A stretch of DNA of 64,000 bases from Rhizophagus irregularis (GCF_026210795.1 NC_089460.1:248001-312000); one strand, 5' to 3'; positions 1-12,176 are shown, counted from the first letter of the stretch. Program-made: numbers and translations. The notes: a model not told the origin generated them from the letters alone.

Positions 1-91
1 TGTACTTGCACGGAGTTTGAATAGAGTCAACATATTCTCCACCAATAAAGTTTTGTAAAATACGTGAAGATTCACCATTCAAACCTGACAT
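1..91 (-). CDS. Aldehyde dehydrogenase-like protein, N-terminal 30 residues (cut by window edge)
   Basis: A reading frame starts at ATG 91-89 on the minus strand and stays open to the window edge. It gives a short polar leader and then the segment NFIGGEYVDSIQTP. An NFI-G-(E/K)-(F/Y) segment near the N-terminus is typical of NAD(P)-dependent aldehyde dehydrogenases, which oxidise aldehydes to acids in cytosol or mitochondria. Only 30 residues are visible, with no catalytic Cys or Glu, so the family call rests on this one segment. The A-rich leader just upstream of the ATG fits a fungal start. It could be another dehydrogenase-like protein; the next bases outside the window would decide. Confidence 0.45.
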   Translation of the reverse strand, partial: MSGLNGESSRILQNFIGGEYVDSIQTPCKY

Positions 92-1376
92 TTTCGTTCT
101 TTACACAATAAGGAGTTTAAAATTTTGAAATTATGTAAAGGTACCGTTTTTCTTGATTTAGACAGTAATTAATATATGATCTCACCGACATTGATGATCA
201 GCACGGGGCCATTCTCCAATCCGTAAACAGTAATCCTTAATTTGGCGATCATTTTTATAATTCTATACACAAGCATTCTACGCAATAGTAGCATTAAACA
301 TATAGTAGGTTAACTAGTTCTACAATGTATAACATTTTGGTATATAGATGGGATGAAAATTACCATGTACAAGTATTCAGTCTTTATATACATTTGTCTA
401 ATGAAATTTTGCTCTTTAATACTTTAATGATTATAATAGTGTTGGATATTTAATGGATAATTGATATATAATCAAATCTAATCCTTATATTAAACAGATA
501 CTGGAAATTAATATAATTGGATATTTAATTGAACAATTATATATTAATTATTAAATGACATACTATTTACTAAGAATATCTTTAGTGACTTTTGAAGTGT
601 TTCTTTTTTTGTTAAAAAAAAAATGTACTCGCTTTACGAAGTTCGTTATAAGAAAATCTTGGGAAATTTGGTATATTGCAGTAAATTGTATAGGATAACG
701 CATGTCGCACAAAATATCTGTTATATTAATATAAAAATTCGTTATGAAAAAAATTCGTTATAAGAGTCATTTTTATATATATTTAATGACTTACTTTGTT
801 AAACGGTATACAGCATTTCATTAGTAATCTTTGGTATAACGAGGTTTTTTTATATGATAAAATTGGTACAACACCGAACTGACCGAAGGTCCGCTATATT
901 AAGAAGTTTGTTGAATCAAAATCCGTGGCGACAGTGTTGCGACTGTTGCGACTGTTTATTTTTTTTTAAAATATTATTAATTTGTAAAAGAAAAAAAAAT
1001 CAAAATTTCAAGTTATATTTTTAATATCTTTATCAAAATACTACAAAATACTATGTAATAAATACATTGGGGAAAAGATGACGATTACATAATATAAATG
1101 CATATTTTAACGATTATTAATAACTTTATTTTAACTGAATTAATTAATGATCAGCAGTTTGGTAGGACTGTGTTAACTCAAAAGTTAGAGATCATGTGAT
1201 TTGAGTGTTAATTATATACGTAATGTTTTACGCCACGAGATGATTAGATGATTGGTGATCAATTGATTGATAGTGTTCCCCAATTCCCATGTGCACCCAT
1301 ACTATTTACAATTTCCTCTCTTGTTCTTAAAAAAATAAAAAAATTGTAAAGTCCAGATAATAAAGATAAAGGGAAA
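92..1376. other. AT-rich intergenic region between divergent genes
   Basis: No coding frame of interest on either strand. The stretch holds A/T homopolymers and a small direct repeat of the TTGCGACTG kind near 940-955. It must contain the promoters of the minus-strand dehydrogenase-like gene and the plus-strand TspO-like gene, but I cannot point to a specific element. Confidence 0.5.
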
Positions 1377-2279
1377 ATGTCTCGTTACAACCTTTTCCTT
1401 AAGATATCTAATGTTGTTGCCTATATATTAGTTATCGCTGCTAATACCGTAGTACATGTTGGAGACTCAAAGCCTGACGAACCGGTTACTAATAGCACTC
1501 TTATTTCTGGTAATTGGACAGTTCCAGAAACTTACCTTTTACCCGCGACCTACACTTTTGGAATTTGGGGACTTATTCATGCGTTACTATTTGGTTTCAT
1601 TATTTATCAATGGTTTGAAGCTGCTGAAACTGCAACTGTTGAGGGAGTTAAATTTTATTATGTTACTGCAAGTATTTTAACTGTTGTCTGGTTATTAATT
1701 TGGGTGAGAATCATTTTTTTTTTTTAAGATCATTTTATTACAAAAAAGAAAGAAAAAATATTAATATATTTGTCTTATTAATCGTAGGGTAATAGTAGAA
1801 TTAGAATTCTTATTGATGCTTTTGTTCTCGCAGCGATCTCTATGAATGTATTCAAAGCATTCGATAATATTTCAACACATTATCCTCCAAAAGATTTTAA
1901 GGATCGATTATTTATTCATTATCCTTTTACAATTTATGCAGCATGGACTCTGATAGCAACAATTTTGAATTTTTGGGCAGCAATTCCTTTTCTCAACACC
2001 GTATTTTTTTCCACTATTGCAATTATATGTCTTGGAGTTGTGGGATATGATTATAATAAAAATCATGATGTTGTCTTCTCGGCTACCATTGCTTGGGCAC
2101 TTGTTGGTATTGCAGTTAGACAACAAGATACATTGCCAATTTTAATCGCTTCTTCTGTTTCTTCTGGTGTGATTTTAGGAGGTATTTTAAGAAAATGGAT
2201 TAGTAAAACCCGTGCTTATATTGAATTAAGAAGAACTAGATTGAGAGATGTTGGTGAAACTGATCCTTTGTTACCATAA
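1377..2279 (+). CDS. TspO/MBR-like (tryptophan-rich sensory protein type) multi-pass membrane protein
   Basis: Two exons, 1377-1703 and 1788-2279, are joined by an 84-nt phase-0 intron (donor GTGAGA, acceptor CGTAG), giving 272 residues. The start is the first ATG after an A-rich leader. The protein is mostly hydrophobic, with about seven membrane segments. It carries the segment TYTFGIWGLIHALLFGFIIY, whose F-x-IWGLI core followed by a hydrophobic helix and Y-x-W is the signature of TspO/MBR-related proteins. A conserved-looking LLIW sits at the exon junction. The C-terminus is basic (KTRAYIELRRTRLRD) and probably cytosolic. TspO proteins bind porphyrins or sterols, but whether this distant, longer form does so is unknown. 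It is convergent with the tubulin-ligase gene. Confidence 0.6.
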
Positions 2280-2409
2280 ATAATCAATAAGAAACTTCGT
2301 ACTTATACATGTATCAATTATTATTATTATTACATATTCATTATTTGTATAGGTCCTATATGAATTAATATATTAAAATTTTAAGTCCTTTAAGTAAATG
2401 AAAAATATT

Positions 2410-3778
2410 TTATTTCTTATATTTATTATATTTATTAAATATTAAGCAAAAATTTGAATCTTCATTATCACTACTAATCTTTTCATCCTTAAAGAAAGGA
2501 GCAACAGCTAATTTTATGGTACCTTCGAATAGGGATGAAATCACATGAGATAGACGATCACCTGTTTGTTTAAAATCTGGAAACTGAAATAAAGAAAAAG
2601 AAAAGTAAATAAGAATAAATAAAAAAAAAGTTAAGTATCAATATTTATGATTAACTTACGGAATTTGCTTCTAAAAAATAGACATTTTTATGTTGATCGA
2701 CCAAAAAATCGAAACCAAATAATTCAAAAGCATTTTCCAACGGCATAAATTGAATCACTTCATTTGAAACAGATTCAAAACAATCATTTAAAATTAATTT
2801 AATTTGATCAAAAATTATTTCCAAATCATTTACGTTAATTCCTTCTTCTGATGATAAATCCCAAAATAATTTTACTTGATTTGATTCTTTAAAAGAATTT
2901 TCATTAACTTGTAAACAAGTATTTGTTAAATGTGATAGGGAATTATTAATATCAGTGGGTGAATATGAATTTAATGCGAAAAGAGCCAACATTTCTTTAT
3001 AAAGATAAACTCGTAAATTTGATATTGCCAAAATATAAGAACGGATATGAAATTTTCTATTATTAATTAAAAGTGGATTTGATATATATCTTTGAATAAC
3101 CCATTCTCTTATATGAAACATGCTTTCATCATCATCATCATCTACTTCTTCTATTTCTACTTCTGCTTCTTCTACTTCTACTTCCTTTTCTTCATCTTCA
3201 TCTTCTTCATGATCTTCTTTATCATCTAAAGTTTTATTTCCTTCAAAAACATTTCTTAATTGTTCGATACTATAAAAAATCTTAATTTCGGCACCTTTAT
3301 TACCTAAGCTAGGTTTTAAAATGAATTTGACTTTTTCTTCTTCGATCCTTTCATCATTTTCTTTACATTCTTGTACAACTTCAAAAATTTCTTCTAATGC
3401 TTCATCTAAATAATCTATATGTATAACTTCAAAAAACCATGTTTCAGGTGTAGATTTTTTTAGGATACTATTTGGATTTTTGCTTATATATTTTTGTATA
3501 TTATAATTTAAATTTGCTTTACGAATTAATCCTTTCCTTATACAATATGTATTAATCATTTGTGTTTGTTTATTTGACATTACTTGATCAAATTCTATAT
3601 CTTCATATTCCAACCAAAATAATATTTTTGAACTTGATATTAAGGAAGATCCAGTAGATCGAGGAAATTCTAAGATTTGTAAATTGGGAAGAATTGTTTT
3701 AAGTGATTTAATTATTATATTTCGAGTATAATCATCTTGAATTCCTACTATCGCTATTTCTTTCATACTAGATTCCAT
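2410..3778 (-). CDS. Tubulin-tyrosine ligase (TTL)-family protein
   Basis: Two exons on the minus strand, 3778-2660 and 2583-2410, are joined by a 76-nt phase-0 intron (GTAAGT...TTTCAG), for 430 residues. TTL enzymes are ATP-grasp ligases that add an amino acid to a carboxylate, classically tyrosine to alpha-tubulin. Visible ATP-grasp landmarks are FILKPSLGNKGAEIKIF (about residue 155), the WVIQRYISNPLLI segment, RKFHIRSYIL, HLTNTCLQ, and FDFLVDQHKNVYFLEANS running across the intron into FPDFKQTGDRL. The Q-R-Y-I, H-I-R and LEAN(S) positions are nucleotide and metal ligands in this family. Exon 2 ends with ISSLFEGTIKLAVAPFF, as in fungal Pby1-like proteins. A Glu/Asp-rich insert (about residues 183-220) splits the domain. 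ATG 3778 was chosen; M5 is an alternative start. Confidence 0.85.
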
Positions 3779-3997
3779 TTATTTTTTTATAAATAAAAAA
3801 ATCCAAAAAAAAAAATTACTATGTTTATGTTTCACTTTTTTTTATCACGTGTCCTTGTGTTTGTAAAAATTTATTCACTTAATGTATAAAATAGATTTTA
3901 AAGGAATATTTTATTAAAAAAAAAAACAAAATTTTACATCAATCATCTCCATAAAGAGAAATATCTCTAAATGAGGATTAACCACCTGTAGAAATTT
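3779..3997. other. Short spacer between two minus-strand genes
   Basis: AT-rich spacer holding the 5' flank of the TTL-like gene and the 3' end of the SUN gene. It has a CACGTG palindrome near 3846 and a poly-A tract around 3917-3926. Nothing else is seen. Confidence 0.4.
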
Positions 3998-6019
3998 TCA
4001 CCCGGTACTAAAATTTTGATTTGCGTCAGCACGCCTACCATGTACACGAAATCGATATAAGCAAGTATATGACGGGTTATCCCAATTACTATTTATTTTC
4101 ATAATAATAGCTCGTACAGGTTTATTCCATTTATCCACCTCAAATGTTTGAATAGGTAAACCATTTATATCATAAATAAACCGTCCCAAAAATAAATGAT
4201 TTGGAGATGATCCAAGTTTTAAATCTTTACCAGATGAATGTAAAAGACTAGATGATGATGATGATGATGATGATGATGAATCAAGAATGTTTGAACCTGG
4301 TTGATTACTGGGAATATTCTTTAATGTACTAGTAACGTAATCAATATTTTCATCAGATTTTTGTTCCATTTTCTGATCTGTTTTCTCATTTGAATCATTG
4401 TCATCATCAATAAAAGCCCAAACTTCGAATTCTTTCGGAGCACTCGTCGTCCCCATCGCTACCGTCTTACTAACATGATCATAAGTTATAGCGGTAACAT
4501 ATATTCTTCTACTCAATAATACGGCTAATTGTCCTTGTTGTCCAGCGAATGGCCAACATTGTCCTACATGTGTTTCTGGTTGTAATGCAGTTATCGGTGG
4601 TTTACCTCTTGTGATTCCAGAACCTGTTAATTTAGCTATTGCTAATTTAAACCATGAAGTTGGCCATTGCTCATACGTTGGTGAAGTTAATGGAACAATT
4701 ATTTTCGCCCCTCCCGAAGATAATGCAAAATCCGCTTTATTTAGTTTATCTTGTGAATAAGTATATAACATTTCTTCTACAGCTTTTCTAATTTCTTGTC
4801 GTACCATATCAACAACAATATCTTCTCTTGTTGTTAAATCATAATTTTGTGTTGGAATCCTTTTTTGTACTTCTGCTGCACATACCGTTTTTACCTGATC
4901 TGCAACTACATCTCTAATTAATGCATCATTATCACCCTCAAATGACGATGTTTCAATATTATCCTTGTTATTTATAGTATGTGATATCGATGAATCTGCT
5001 AAATCGGCAACATTAATTTGTCGAATCACATTATTAATTTTTGTTATACACTCTGCAAATTCTAAACTTTTTAAATCTGTCACATTACATGGAAAATAAT
5101 TATATAAAAGAAAACAAAAGATCACTGTAAATATTATAAGCCAATTATCATATACAAATGAATATATTCGGCTAGGTACCGATCTAATAGATCTTTTAAT
5201 CCATTCTTTTGCTAAAATAATCGTTCCAATAAGCTTATTCCAAAAAACAAGTCCAATACTATTCAACGCTCGATTAATACTAAAATTTTGTTGTTGTTGT
5301 TCCTCCTCTTCATCCATTCGTACTTCTTGTGTGCCATCATCATCAATATTTGTGGGAAATGTTTCTAATTCTTCTCCTAGTATAGAATTATTTAATGGCC
5401 TAACAACAGAACTATTGTCATCATCAGAATTTTCTTCATAGTTAAAAGGCTGAAATAAAATAGATGATCTTCTCGAATGATTTGTCGAAGCGGTTTCAGA
5501 ATTACGATCAGAAGAAATTTCAGAATTTACAAAAGGTGATGATGCACGCGATCTACTATTAGTAGAAATTACTGACTCCGTACCAATAAATGAATCTCCT
5601 CTAGATAATGAAACTGATGATGACCGAGAGAGAGAACTTTCCGAGAGATTGATGATTAAATTTGAACGAATATCTTCTAAATTATTATCTAATGATTGTT
5701 GTGAGGTAAAGTTAGAGTTTTCTGTTGGTACCGTATTAAAATCCTCATTCGTTACACTTGATACTGAAATAAAACTCGCATTTGCATCAGTTGGTTGAGA
5801 ACTAGGAGGGGAAATTGAAGAATGCCTAAGTTGATATCTATTATTACTCTTACTACGTTCACTAATATTATCAAAAGGTGAAGACTCCTTTTGTGCTGTT
5901 GTTCTTGCTTTGGAAGCTGATTGAGATCTTAATTTTCTATAATTTGTTCGCTTCATAACTTTTGGATAATAACTAGCTGTTGATGTTGTATTAATACAGT
6001 AGGTTTGGTCAAAAGGCAT
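3998..6019 (-). CDS. SUN-domain (Sad1/UNC-84) nuclear envelope protein
   Basis: Single-exon gene of 673 residues. SUN proteins sit in the inner nuclear membrane and bind KASH partners in the perinuclear space, linking chromatin to the cytoskeleton. The N-terminal half is Ser/Asn-rich and disordered with basic patches, as expected for the nucleoplasmic side. A single membrane segment (IIFTVIFCFLLYNYF) lies near residues 292-310. A spacer follows, then the SUN domain from about residue 426: KADFALSSGGAKI, GQCWPFAGQQGQLAVLLSRR, ITYDHVSK, APKEFEVWAF, FTVD-like QTFEVDKW and YTCLYRFRVHGR. The WPF-G-x-G and APKEFEVW blocks are diagnostic. A low-complexity insert with ten serines (encoded near 4250-4280) lies between the APKEFEVW and GRFIYD strands. 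The length is ordinary for fungal SUN proteins. Confidence 0.93.
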   Translation of the reverse strand: MPFDQTYCINTTSTASYYPKVMKRTNYRKLRSQSASKARTTAQKESSPFDNISERSKSNNRYQLRHSSISPPSSQPTDANASFISVSSVTNEDFNTVPTENSNFTSQQSLDNNLEDIRSNLIINLSESSLSRSSSVSLSRGDSFIGTESVISTNSRSRASSPFVNSEISSDRNSETASTNHSRRSSILFQPFNYEENSDDDNSSVVRPLNNSILGEELETFPTNIDDDGTQEVRMDEEEEQQQQNFSINRALNSIGLVFWNKLIGTIILAKEWIKRSIRSVPSRIYSFVYDNWLIIFTVIFCFLLYNYFPCNVTDLKSLEFAECITKINNVIRQINVADLADSSISHTINNKDNIETSSFEGDNDALIRDVVADQVKTVCAAEVQKRIPTQNYDLTTREDIVVDMVRQEIRKAVEEMLYTYSQDKLNKADFALSSGGAKIIVPLTSPTYEQWPTSWFKLAIAKLTGSGITRGKPPITALQPETHVGQCWPFAGQQGQLAVLLSRRIYVTAITYDHVSKTVAMGTTSAPKEFEVWAFIDDDNDSNEKTDQKMEQKSDENIDYVTSTLKNIPSNQPGSNILDSSSSSSSSSSSLLHSSGKDLKLGSSPNHLFLGRFIYDINGLPIQTFEVDKWNKPVRAIIMKINSNWDNPSYTCLYRFRVHGRRADANQNFSTG

Positions 6020-7553
6020 TCTCTATTCCATAAAAAAAAAGAATATACATTTAATATTTAGTTGCAATGAACATTTTCAACAAAAAAAAAAACGCGTTAT
6101 AATTAACTAATTAATTTTCCCAATTAATTCTCCACCTGAAAAAAATGTAAACATGTGTCACGTGATAAATAAGATAATCAGTTGATTACACAACATGCCG
6201 ATCGTTGACTGATCGGGAGTTTAACTTTACTTTCACGTGATATTTAATGGGGGTTCAGTAAACTGTAATGGTAGGACAATTCAGGAATTTAAACATAATA
6301 TGAATCCTGAATCAGCTCCTATTTATATGCTTTAAAATTTCTATCAATCACCCTTTATATCAGAAAGTAACTTTCAGATATAAAGGATCATTACTAATAA
6401 GAAAATTATAACAAGACAGAATGAAAATAAGTATTATTTTCGTATATACATTTTAAAAATTACTGTTTATTTCTTTTGCAAATATTTGTAATAATATGTA
6501 TTTATTATTCAAAACTAAAGTAAAAAGACAATTCATTGTTTTGTTTTTTTTTCTTTTTTGATTATATAATACTTAATATTTTATAGTATAAAATGCTTGA
6601 ATTTTTTAAAATGGATTATTATTTATATTTTAATACAAATAATAAGAAATTGTTTTAATTTTGTGAATATAAAATTATAAATTGTTTTACTTCACACTTT
6701 AATAAAATGATTTAGCAAAAAAAAAACGATATTCATAATATTACTTAATTTTTATACTAAACATTTTTTTAATTTTACTATTCTCATTGTTGGAAAAATA
6801 TACTTTCTTTATTATATCAGTGATTTTACGGAGGGCGATGTATGATTGGTCAATCAAGTTGCATTGCCGATGTTATAAACGGCTAAAATATCACGATCAT
6901 ATGTGGCCGTGTATTATATATAGTAAATTAATAAGTAAAAGAAAAGAATAACCAGAAATAAGATTATAAATACATATTTCCTTACATATTGCTATATTTG
7001 TATTATGCTTGTCATGACCGAATGATGTTCGCTTCTGATATCAAAGATGATCACAAGTTAAATTTTAATTTACCATGAACCCCAACACAGGACGCATGGG
7101 ACAATTATTTAACGCCTTATTTTAAACTGTATAGATGTAAAAGATTTTTTTTTTTATTTTCAATTTTATTTTTATTTTGTTTTTTTTATTTGTGAAAATA
7201 TTTTTTTTTAGATTAAGTTTGTTATTATTCGTATTATTCGCCAAAACTTAATTTTGGTCAACAAGATTAATAAATCACGTGGAGAAATTTTTTTTTCGAG
7301 ATTACTGGAAGATCTCCCGCAGCAACACCCATTTACTACCCATATGCTTTAACTCAATTTTCATGTGAAAAATATTCGGTTTAGTAATTTGAAATCTTAA
7401 AATCGGCATTTTAATTTTACTCCTTTTTTCCCTAGATATAAAATAATAAAAAGGATCTTGGTACGCATTTTTTGAACTGATAGGTCAATTTGTTGTTTTA
7501 GCGTGAATTACCGAATACCTCATTAAACCGCATTCCACACTTAATCTTATCAA
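6020..7553. other. Intergenic region between divergent SUN and lipase-like genes
   Basis: About 1.5 kb of AT-rich DNA with no convincing frame. It contains scattered CACGTG-type palindromes (near 6159, 6235 and 7277) and long T/A runs near 7146-7210. It must hold the promoters of both flanking genes. I see no RNA gene or repeat in it. Confidence 0.5.
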
Positions 7554-9582
7554 ATGTTTAGTATCAAAAAAATAATATCAACACCGCAACAACATAATAA
7601 TGATACAACAGTATCAACACATCTTTATCAAGATGACGACGAGCCTTATCTTGCCGAAGCTGTAGATAGTTCCCCGTTGAGCGAGACTAAAGAAGTAAAA
7701 CTTATCTTTGAAGGTGAAGACAGAGATCCCACCGTACTTGTACCTGGTCTATTTTGGGTCGACAAAATTGAATTCACCTTGCCGGGTGGAAAACAATGGG
7801 TTATTTCTGATTACTGGAATGATGTTAAAGATATTGTCGAAGATCCCTTTATTTCAAGTCCAAGTTCTCTAAGTGTAAGCATCTTTCAAAAAAAAAAAAA
7901 TTTTTTTTCTTTCTTGCTAAGCTGATCATAGACGATGAGTTTATTTTTATGTTTCTGGCATGAAATTCTCATATAAATATAGTTGCACTAAATTACTAAC
8001 ATTTCCTTTTTTTATCTCTTATATAAACATGTAGTCCGTTCATGATAGAGCTGTAGAACTTTATTATCAAATTAAAGGAGGTCAAGTTGTAAGTAATTTT
8101 TTTTAAAGAAACTTTATTATTATTATTTTTTAAAAATAAATTCTTTATCTCTTTTAGGATTATGGATTGCATCATTCATATCAATTTTGTCATAACCAAT
8201 TTGGTGCAACATATGAAGGGTTCATGCCTAGTTGGAGTCCAGACAATCCAGTTGTGTTAATTGGTAAAGGTTACGGAGCTACAACTGCACTTTATCTACA
8301 ACACTTGTTGTCAACCAATTACTTTGGACAGCATACTTCGGGAAGAATGGTCAAGGCCATCATTTGTCTATCTGCGCCTCACCGTGGAAGTACTCTCCCT
8401 TATTGGTTTGGTCTTGAAGCAGGATCAAAATGTGTGGTTAATCCATTGAGTCTTCTTCAGTTACTTTTGTCTTTTGTTCATATCGTATGTTACTTCGCCT
8501 GTTTAGACCGGCTTTTCTCATTTCAATTAAATGACAAGTGGAATTTGAGCAGTAGAGAGGAAGGTGGGGAACAATCAATATGGAGCGCAATATCTGCGCG
8601 TAGCAAATTTGCATACTTCGGAGATAATTTCTTGGTTGATTGGTCGGTTGAAGGTGCAAGGATGCGGTACGCTGGAGAAGAAAGGGATAAACACTTCTTG
8701 GATCCTGATTGTGTTTATATTAATTATATTACGACAGGATCAAGTTGGAGATCTAAAATAACAGGTCATTATTTGCCGAGATTAACATGGCGTAATTTTC
8801 CGACCGCTATTATTTCTACGATCCTTGGACAATACAAAATGACACCGGATGTCGAACAACATGTATTACGCACATCATCATCAACTTTCTGGGAAAATGA
8901 TGGTACACTCTCGGTTTATTCTCAAGAACCACCACCACATCAAAGAGTACAAATGAATATTGTCATTACAGAGAAACTTTTCGATCCAGTTGAACATGAA
9001 TTAACTCCAGGTGCATGGTATAATGTTTATGTTGAAGATCGTTCAAATACAATATTATTTGACGATGAACCATTCTTAACTACTTTGCCTTTTGTTGAAC
9101 AAATATTAGAAATTAATACTGTTAAAAGGTTTGGAGAATATCTTTCTAAAAATGTGGATAGTTTTGAATATTATTATATTTTTTTAGTAGAATTTCTTGA
9201 ACGTCAATTATGTTATTTAAGATCAATAAAAAGTAATGGAAATAGTGTAGCAGTTATTAAAGATATAGAATATGTTACAAATTCTTATTTAATGAACGCT
9301 AATTTGGATCGTGTTGAAAGACGTACGAGTGACAAAGCTGGAGAAGAATGGTGTGAAAGAATTAATACTATTGAATTAATGAATAGCCCAAGTAAAATGT
9401 TATGTTATATTAGTAATATCCAAAAATTAAAATTATATTCGTCAGCCGAAGGTAGTTCTCAAGATTTAGCATCATTCAAAGATGATTTTTCTACAAATGG
9501 TTTAATTCCATCCGGGCCAATGTTTATAAAAGCTAGACATAAAATGACTACTGAAGATTATAGATCTAGCATGCAACAATAA
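7554..9582 (+). CDS. Family I.5-type lipase-fold protein, probably catalytically inactive
   Basis: Three exons, 7554-7874, 8035-8088 and 8158-9582, with phase-0 introns (GTAAGC...TAG, GTAAGT...TAG), give 599 residues. The fold matches bacterial/fungal lipases of the Geobacillus L1/Staphylococcus type block by block: VLVPGLFW, YWNDVKDI, LSSVHDRAVELYYQIKGGQV across two introns, DYGLHHSYQFCHNQFGATY, SAPHRGSTL, FSFQLNDKWNL, ITGHYLPRL and WENDGTLSV. At the nucleophile elbow, where active enzymes read G-H-S-x-G, this protein reads GKGYG (about residues 161-165), so glycine replaces serine. The segment matching the catalytic histidine (YNVYVEDRS, about residue 413) has no His. The reading frame is otherwise intact, so this looks like a maintained pseudoenzyme rather than a decayed gene. 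The extra C-terminus (after about residue 440) matches nothing I recognise. No signal peptide is visible. Confidence 0.85.
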
Positions 9583-11038
9583 TGCTACATATCTCTCCAT
9601 AATTTAATATCTTGAGGAAGAGATTATTTTTTTTACAAGATTTGAAAAACAAAATATTCGAAAAAAAAAAATTTATTTATTTTGTCGTAATCATTGCTGT
9701 TTTTAACTAGATAAAAAAAAACTAGATTAAAATTATTTGCTATTTGATAGAATACTTTTAACAATAAATAATCACATTTATCATACGAATTTTAATTAAC
9801 AAATCAATAATCAATCTTGTAATGTAAGTCAGTTCGTATTTCAGTATATAATATAAGCTCAGGTTTTTTATTAATGGTGCAATTTAATTATTTAATTCCA
9901 GTATATATTAACTTTAGTTTTTTTTTTGGCTTTTTATTAATTTTATATATAATGAGATAAGTGCTAAAAAAATGTCAAATTGATATAAAAAAAATACCAT
10001 TGATTTAAAACAATTAATATTTAAAAAACTGTTTGGTTTCTTTTTTAATATTTGTTTTATATTAATAAAATATTTACCTTCACAATATATTTTTATTAAT
10101 AATTTTAAGCAAAAGGAACTTTTAATCTCTTAATTTTCAATTTAAATTTAGGCCTCAAATGTCACGTGTTTAGAGAATTAATCATGTGATTTATTAGTTA
10201 ACATATAACCTTATTGTATCATATTTTATGTCATTATATACTTGACAATAAAATCTTATCTTGAGAATCATGAATCGGTTTATACCATTTAACTAGTGCA
10301 AGTAATTATTTAGATAGACCTGTATTTCCAAAAATGAATTTATTGATTAACTCGAAAATGGCCTTCTAAACCACCTGTATATTCTCTAAGTAAATTTGCA
10401 GAACAGCTAAAATTTCTAAATTTAAAAGTTATATAAGTTATATAATAAGAACATTTTCTTTATTGAGTGAATTTATTTACTGCACCCTGCGTTACAAAGC
10501 ATCTTTCCTTTTTTGTAAATTATTTATATTGATCTTTAGTTTATACGCCGCACCCCCTTAAAATAGCAAATAATAAACATAAAAATATATATAAATTTGT
10601 AATGCAGAGTGCAGTGAATACATTATTTCTTCTTTATTTTTGTAATTTTTTTGTTATACCAGAACCCCGCTTACTTATAATAAAGGTCACTGTAGAAAAT
10701 TGGCCCTTTACTAATAGTTTTTATCTTACTTTTTTCTTAAATTCTATTGGTTAATTATCTAAAAAGGAAAAAAATCATAACAATGTAACATAAAATTTCC
10801 TTTTATAGTAGGATCTGCAAAGAATTTTATATGTGATTTTTACTTTAGACCTGGGGATAACCTATCTTATAAATAAGCAGGGTCCTGTTACATCATAATG
10901 CTTAGCTGCGTCACTAACCTGCCAAAAACATGATTTATGATGTAATAATTACATAAGTTATTAAATTACACAAAAAAGTATAATATGAAATGACTCATTT
11001 GATTTATTTGATTTTTAATGTGAAAAAAACTAATTAAT
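9583..11038. other. AT-rich intergenic region
   Basis: No supportable gene. The stretch contains CACGTG-like palindromes near 10162 and a short imperfect inverted repeat listed separately (10474-10620). The rest is A/T homopolymer-rich DNA. Confidence 0.45.
10474..10620. repeat. Small foldback (inverted repeat), about 147 bp
   Basis: The left arm around 10474-10498 (TATTTACTGCACCCTGCG...) is matched in reverse by 10596-10620 (...GCAGAGTGCAGTGAATA). Most differences between the arms are C/T or A/G transitions. It may be a short MITE remnant. I could not identify a target-site duplication. Confidence 0.4.
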
Positions 11039-11560
11039 ATGGATGAATTACAAGCTTTACGACATCAAAGGGTTTTCGAGTTATTAAAAGAGCCTGGAAT
11101 AAAAGAATCTTTTAGAAAAGATTTGAATTTAATTGCATTAGAAAAGTGGGAAGAAGCTGGAGAACCTTTTGAAGAAGATGAAGAAATATTAGGTATTTAT
11201 AATCAATTAGAACATTTATAAAGTCTCGAATTTTAAACTTTATCTATTAAACTTCTAGCATATCTTGAGTACAAGAAAAATGAAGCTTGTAAAAATAGTA
11301 CTGACTCTGCTAACTCTGAATCAGCTGATGGAGTTATTAAACAAAAATCAATTAGTAAGTTTATTAATATTCTACCTGATTTAATAAAACTGATTCATAT
11401 CCGCCGATTTGTGAAATTTGCTGATCATCAGTTATGTGGCGTAGTACCGATTAAAATCGATCAAAACCCGTTCCTACATAAGAAAAAATGTCAAAAAATA
11501 TATAAAAAAACTTTTAAGACCTCTCCCAAAATATTTACCCCTTTAACCCAAAACCAGTAG
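11039..11560 (+). CDS. Small two-exon hypothetical gene, 3' end possibly disrupted
   Basis: ATG 11039 opens a 51-codon acidic/helical exon (MDELQALRHQRVFELLKEPG...). A 66-nt intron (donor G|GTATTT at 11193, acceptor CTTCTAG at 11258) joins it in phase to AYLEYKKNEACKNSTDSANS. Without splicing the frame stops at 11219. After splicing it stays open to TAG 11558-11560, about 151 residues. The last ~55 codons run into the left terminal repeat of a 781-bp element at 11396, so the natural C-terminus was probably elsewhere. An open stretch past the element (KELEDKVLLMEINKKLE..., about 12199-12366) could be the displaced continuation. I do not recognise the family. The splice model is inferred from signals only. 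Confidence 0.4.
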
Positions 11561-12176
11561 AAGGAGTTTCTAGAAAAAGAAGGAAAAAAATATTATAAAG
11601 TTAATTTATTAGAAAAAACAAAAGAAAACTTTACAAAATTCAGAATATTTAATGATTTAACGAAAAAAAATTAACTGAAAAATAATTAATACTGTAATAA
11701 TAAATATCAAATAGATTTTAATTAAACAACTAATCAATATATAATCTAAATTCGCTAAAACATCGTTATAAATATTTAGAGTTATTTATTTATTGAAAAG
11801 ATTTTTTTTGAATAATTTTGCTTTCTAAATAAATTTTTTCTATAAACTATAAAAAAAAAATAAAAAAACAGCTCCAAGTTGTATCTAATATAAAATAATT
11901 ACAAATATACTTGCAAAAATTCTTAACTTACTTGATGTAAAAACTGTTTGAAAAGTTGATGGGGGAGTTGATGGGGAGTTTAATAGGAAGTTTATGAAAG
12001 AAAAAAATTTTTTTAACGCTACTTTTTGTTGAAGTAATTTCTTAATATCTGTCATATGATCATGTAGCACAAGTGTGATCATTTTTGCAAAACTTAATTT
12101 ACCTAATTTTTATTAAATTATTGTCAAATTCCTTAATTTAGACGAATTTTGTTAATTCCGCAGATCGGCAGATATG
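11396..12176. mobile_element. TIR-bounded non-autonomous element (781 bp)
   Basis: 23-bp terminal inverted repeats lie at 11396-11418 and 12154-12176, sharing CATATC(C/T)GCCGAT and AATT blocks. 19 of 23 positions are identical and all four differences are transitions. The interior is AT-rich with no transposase. The target duplication is not obvious. It lies just inside the 3' part of the small gene at 11039. Confidence 0.5.
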
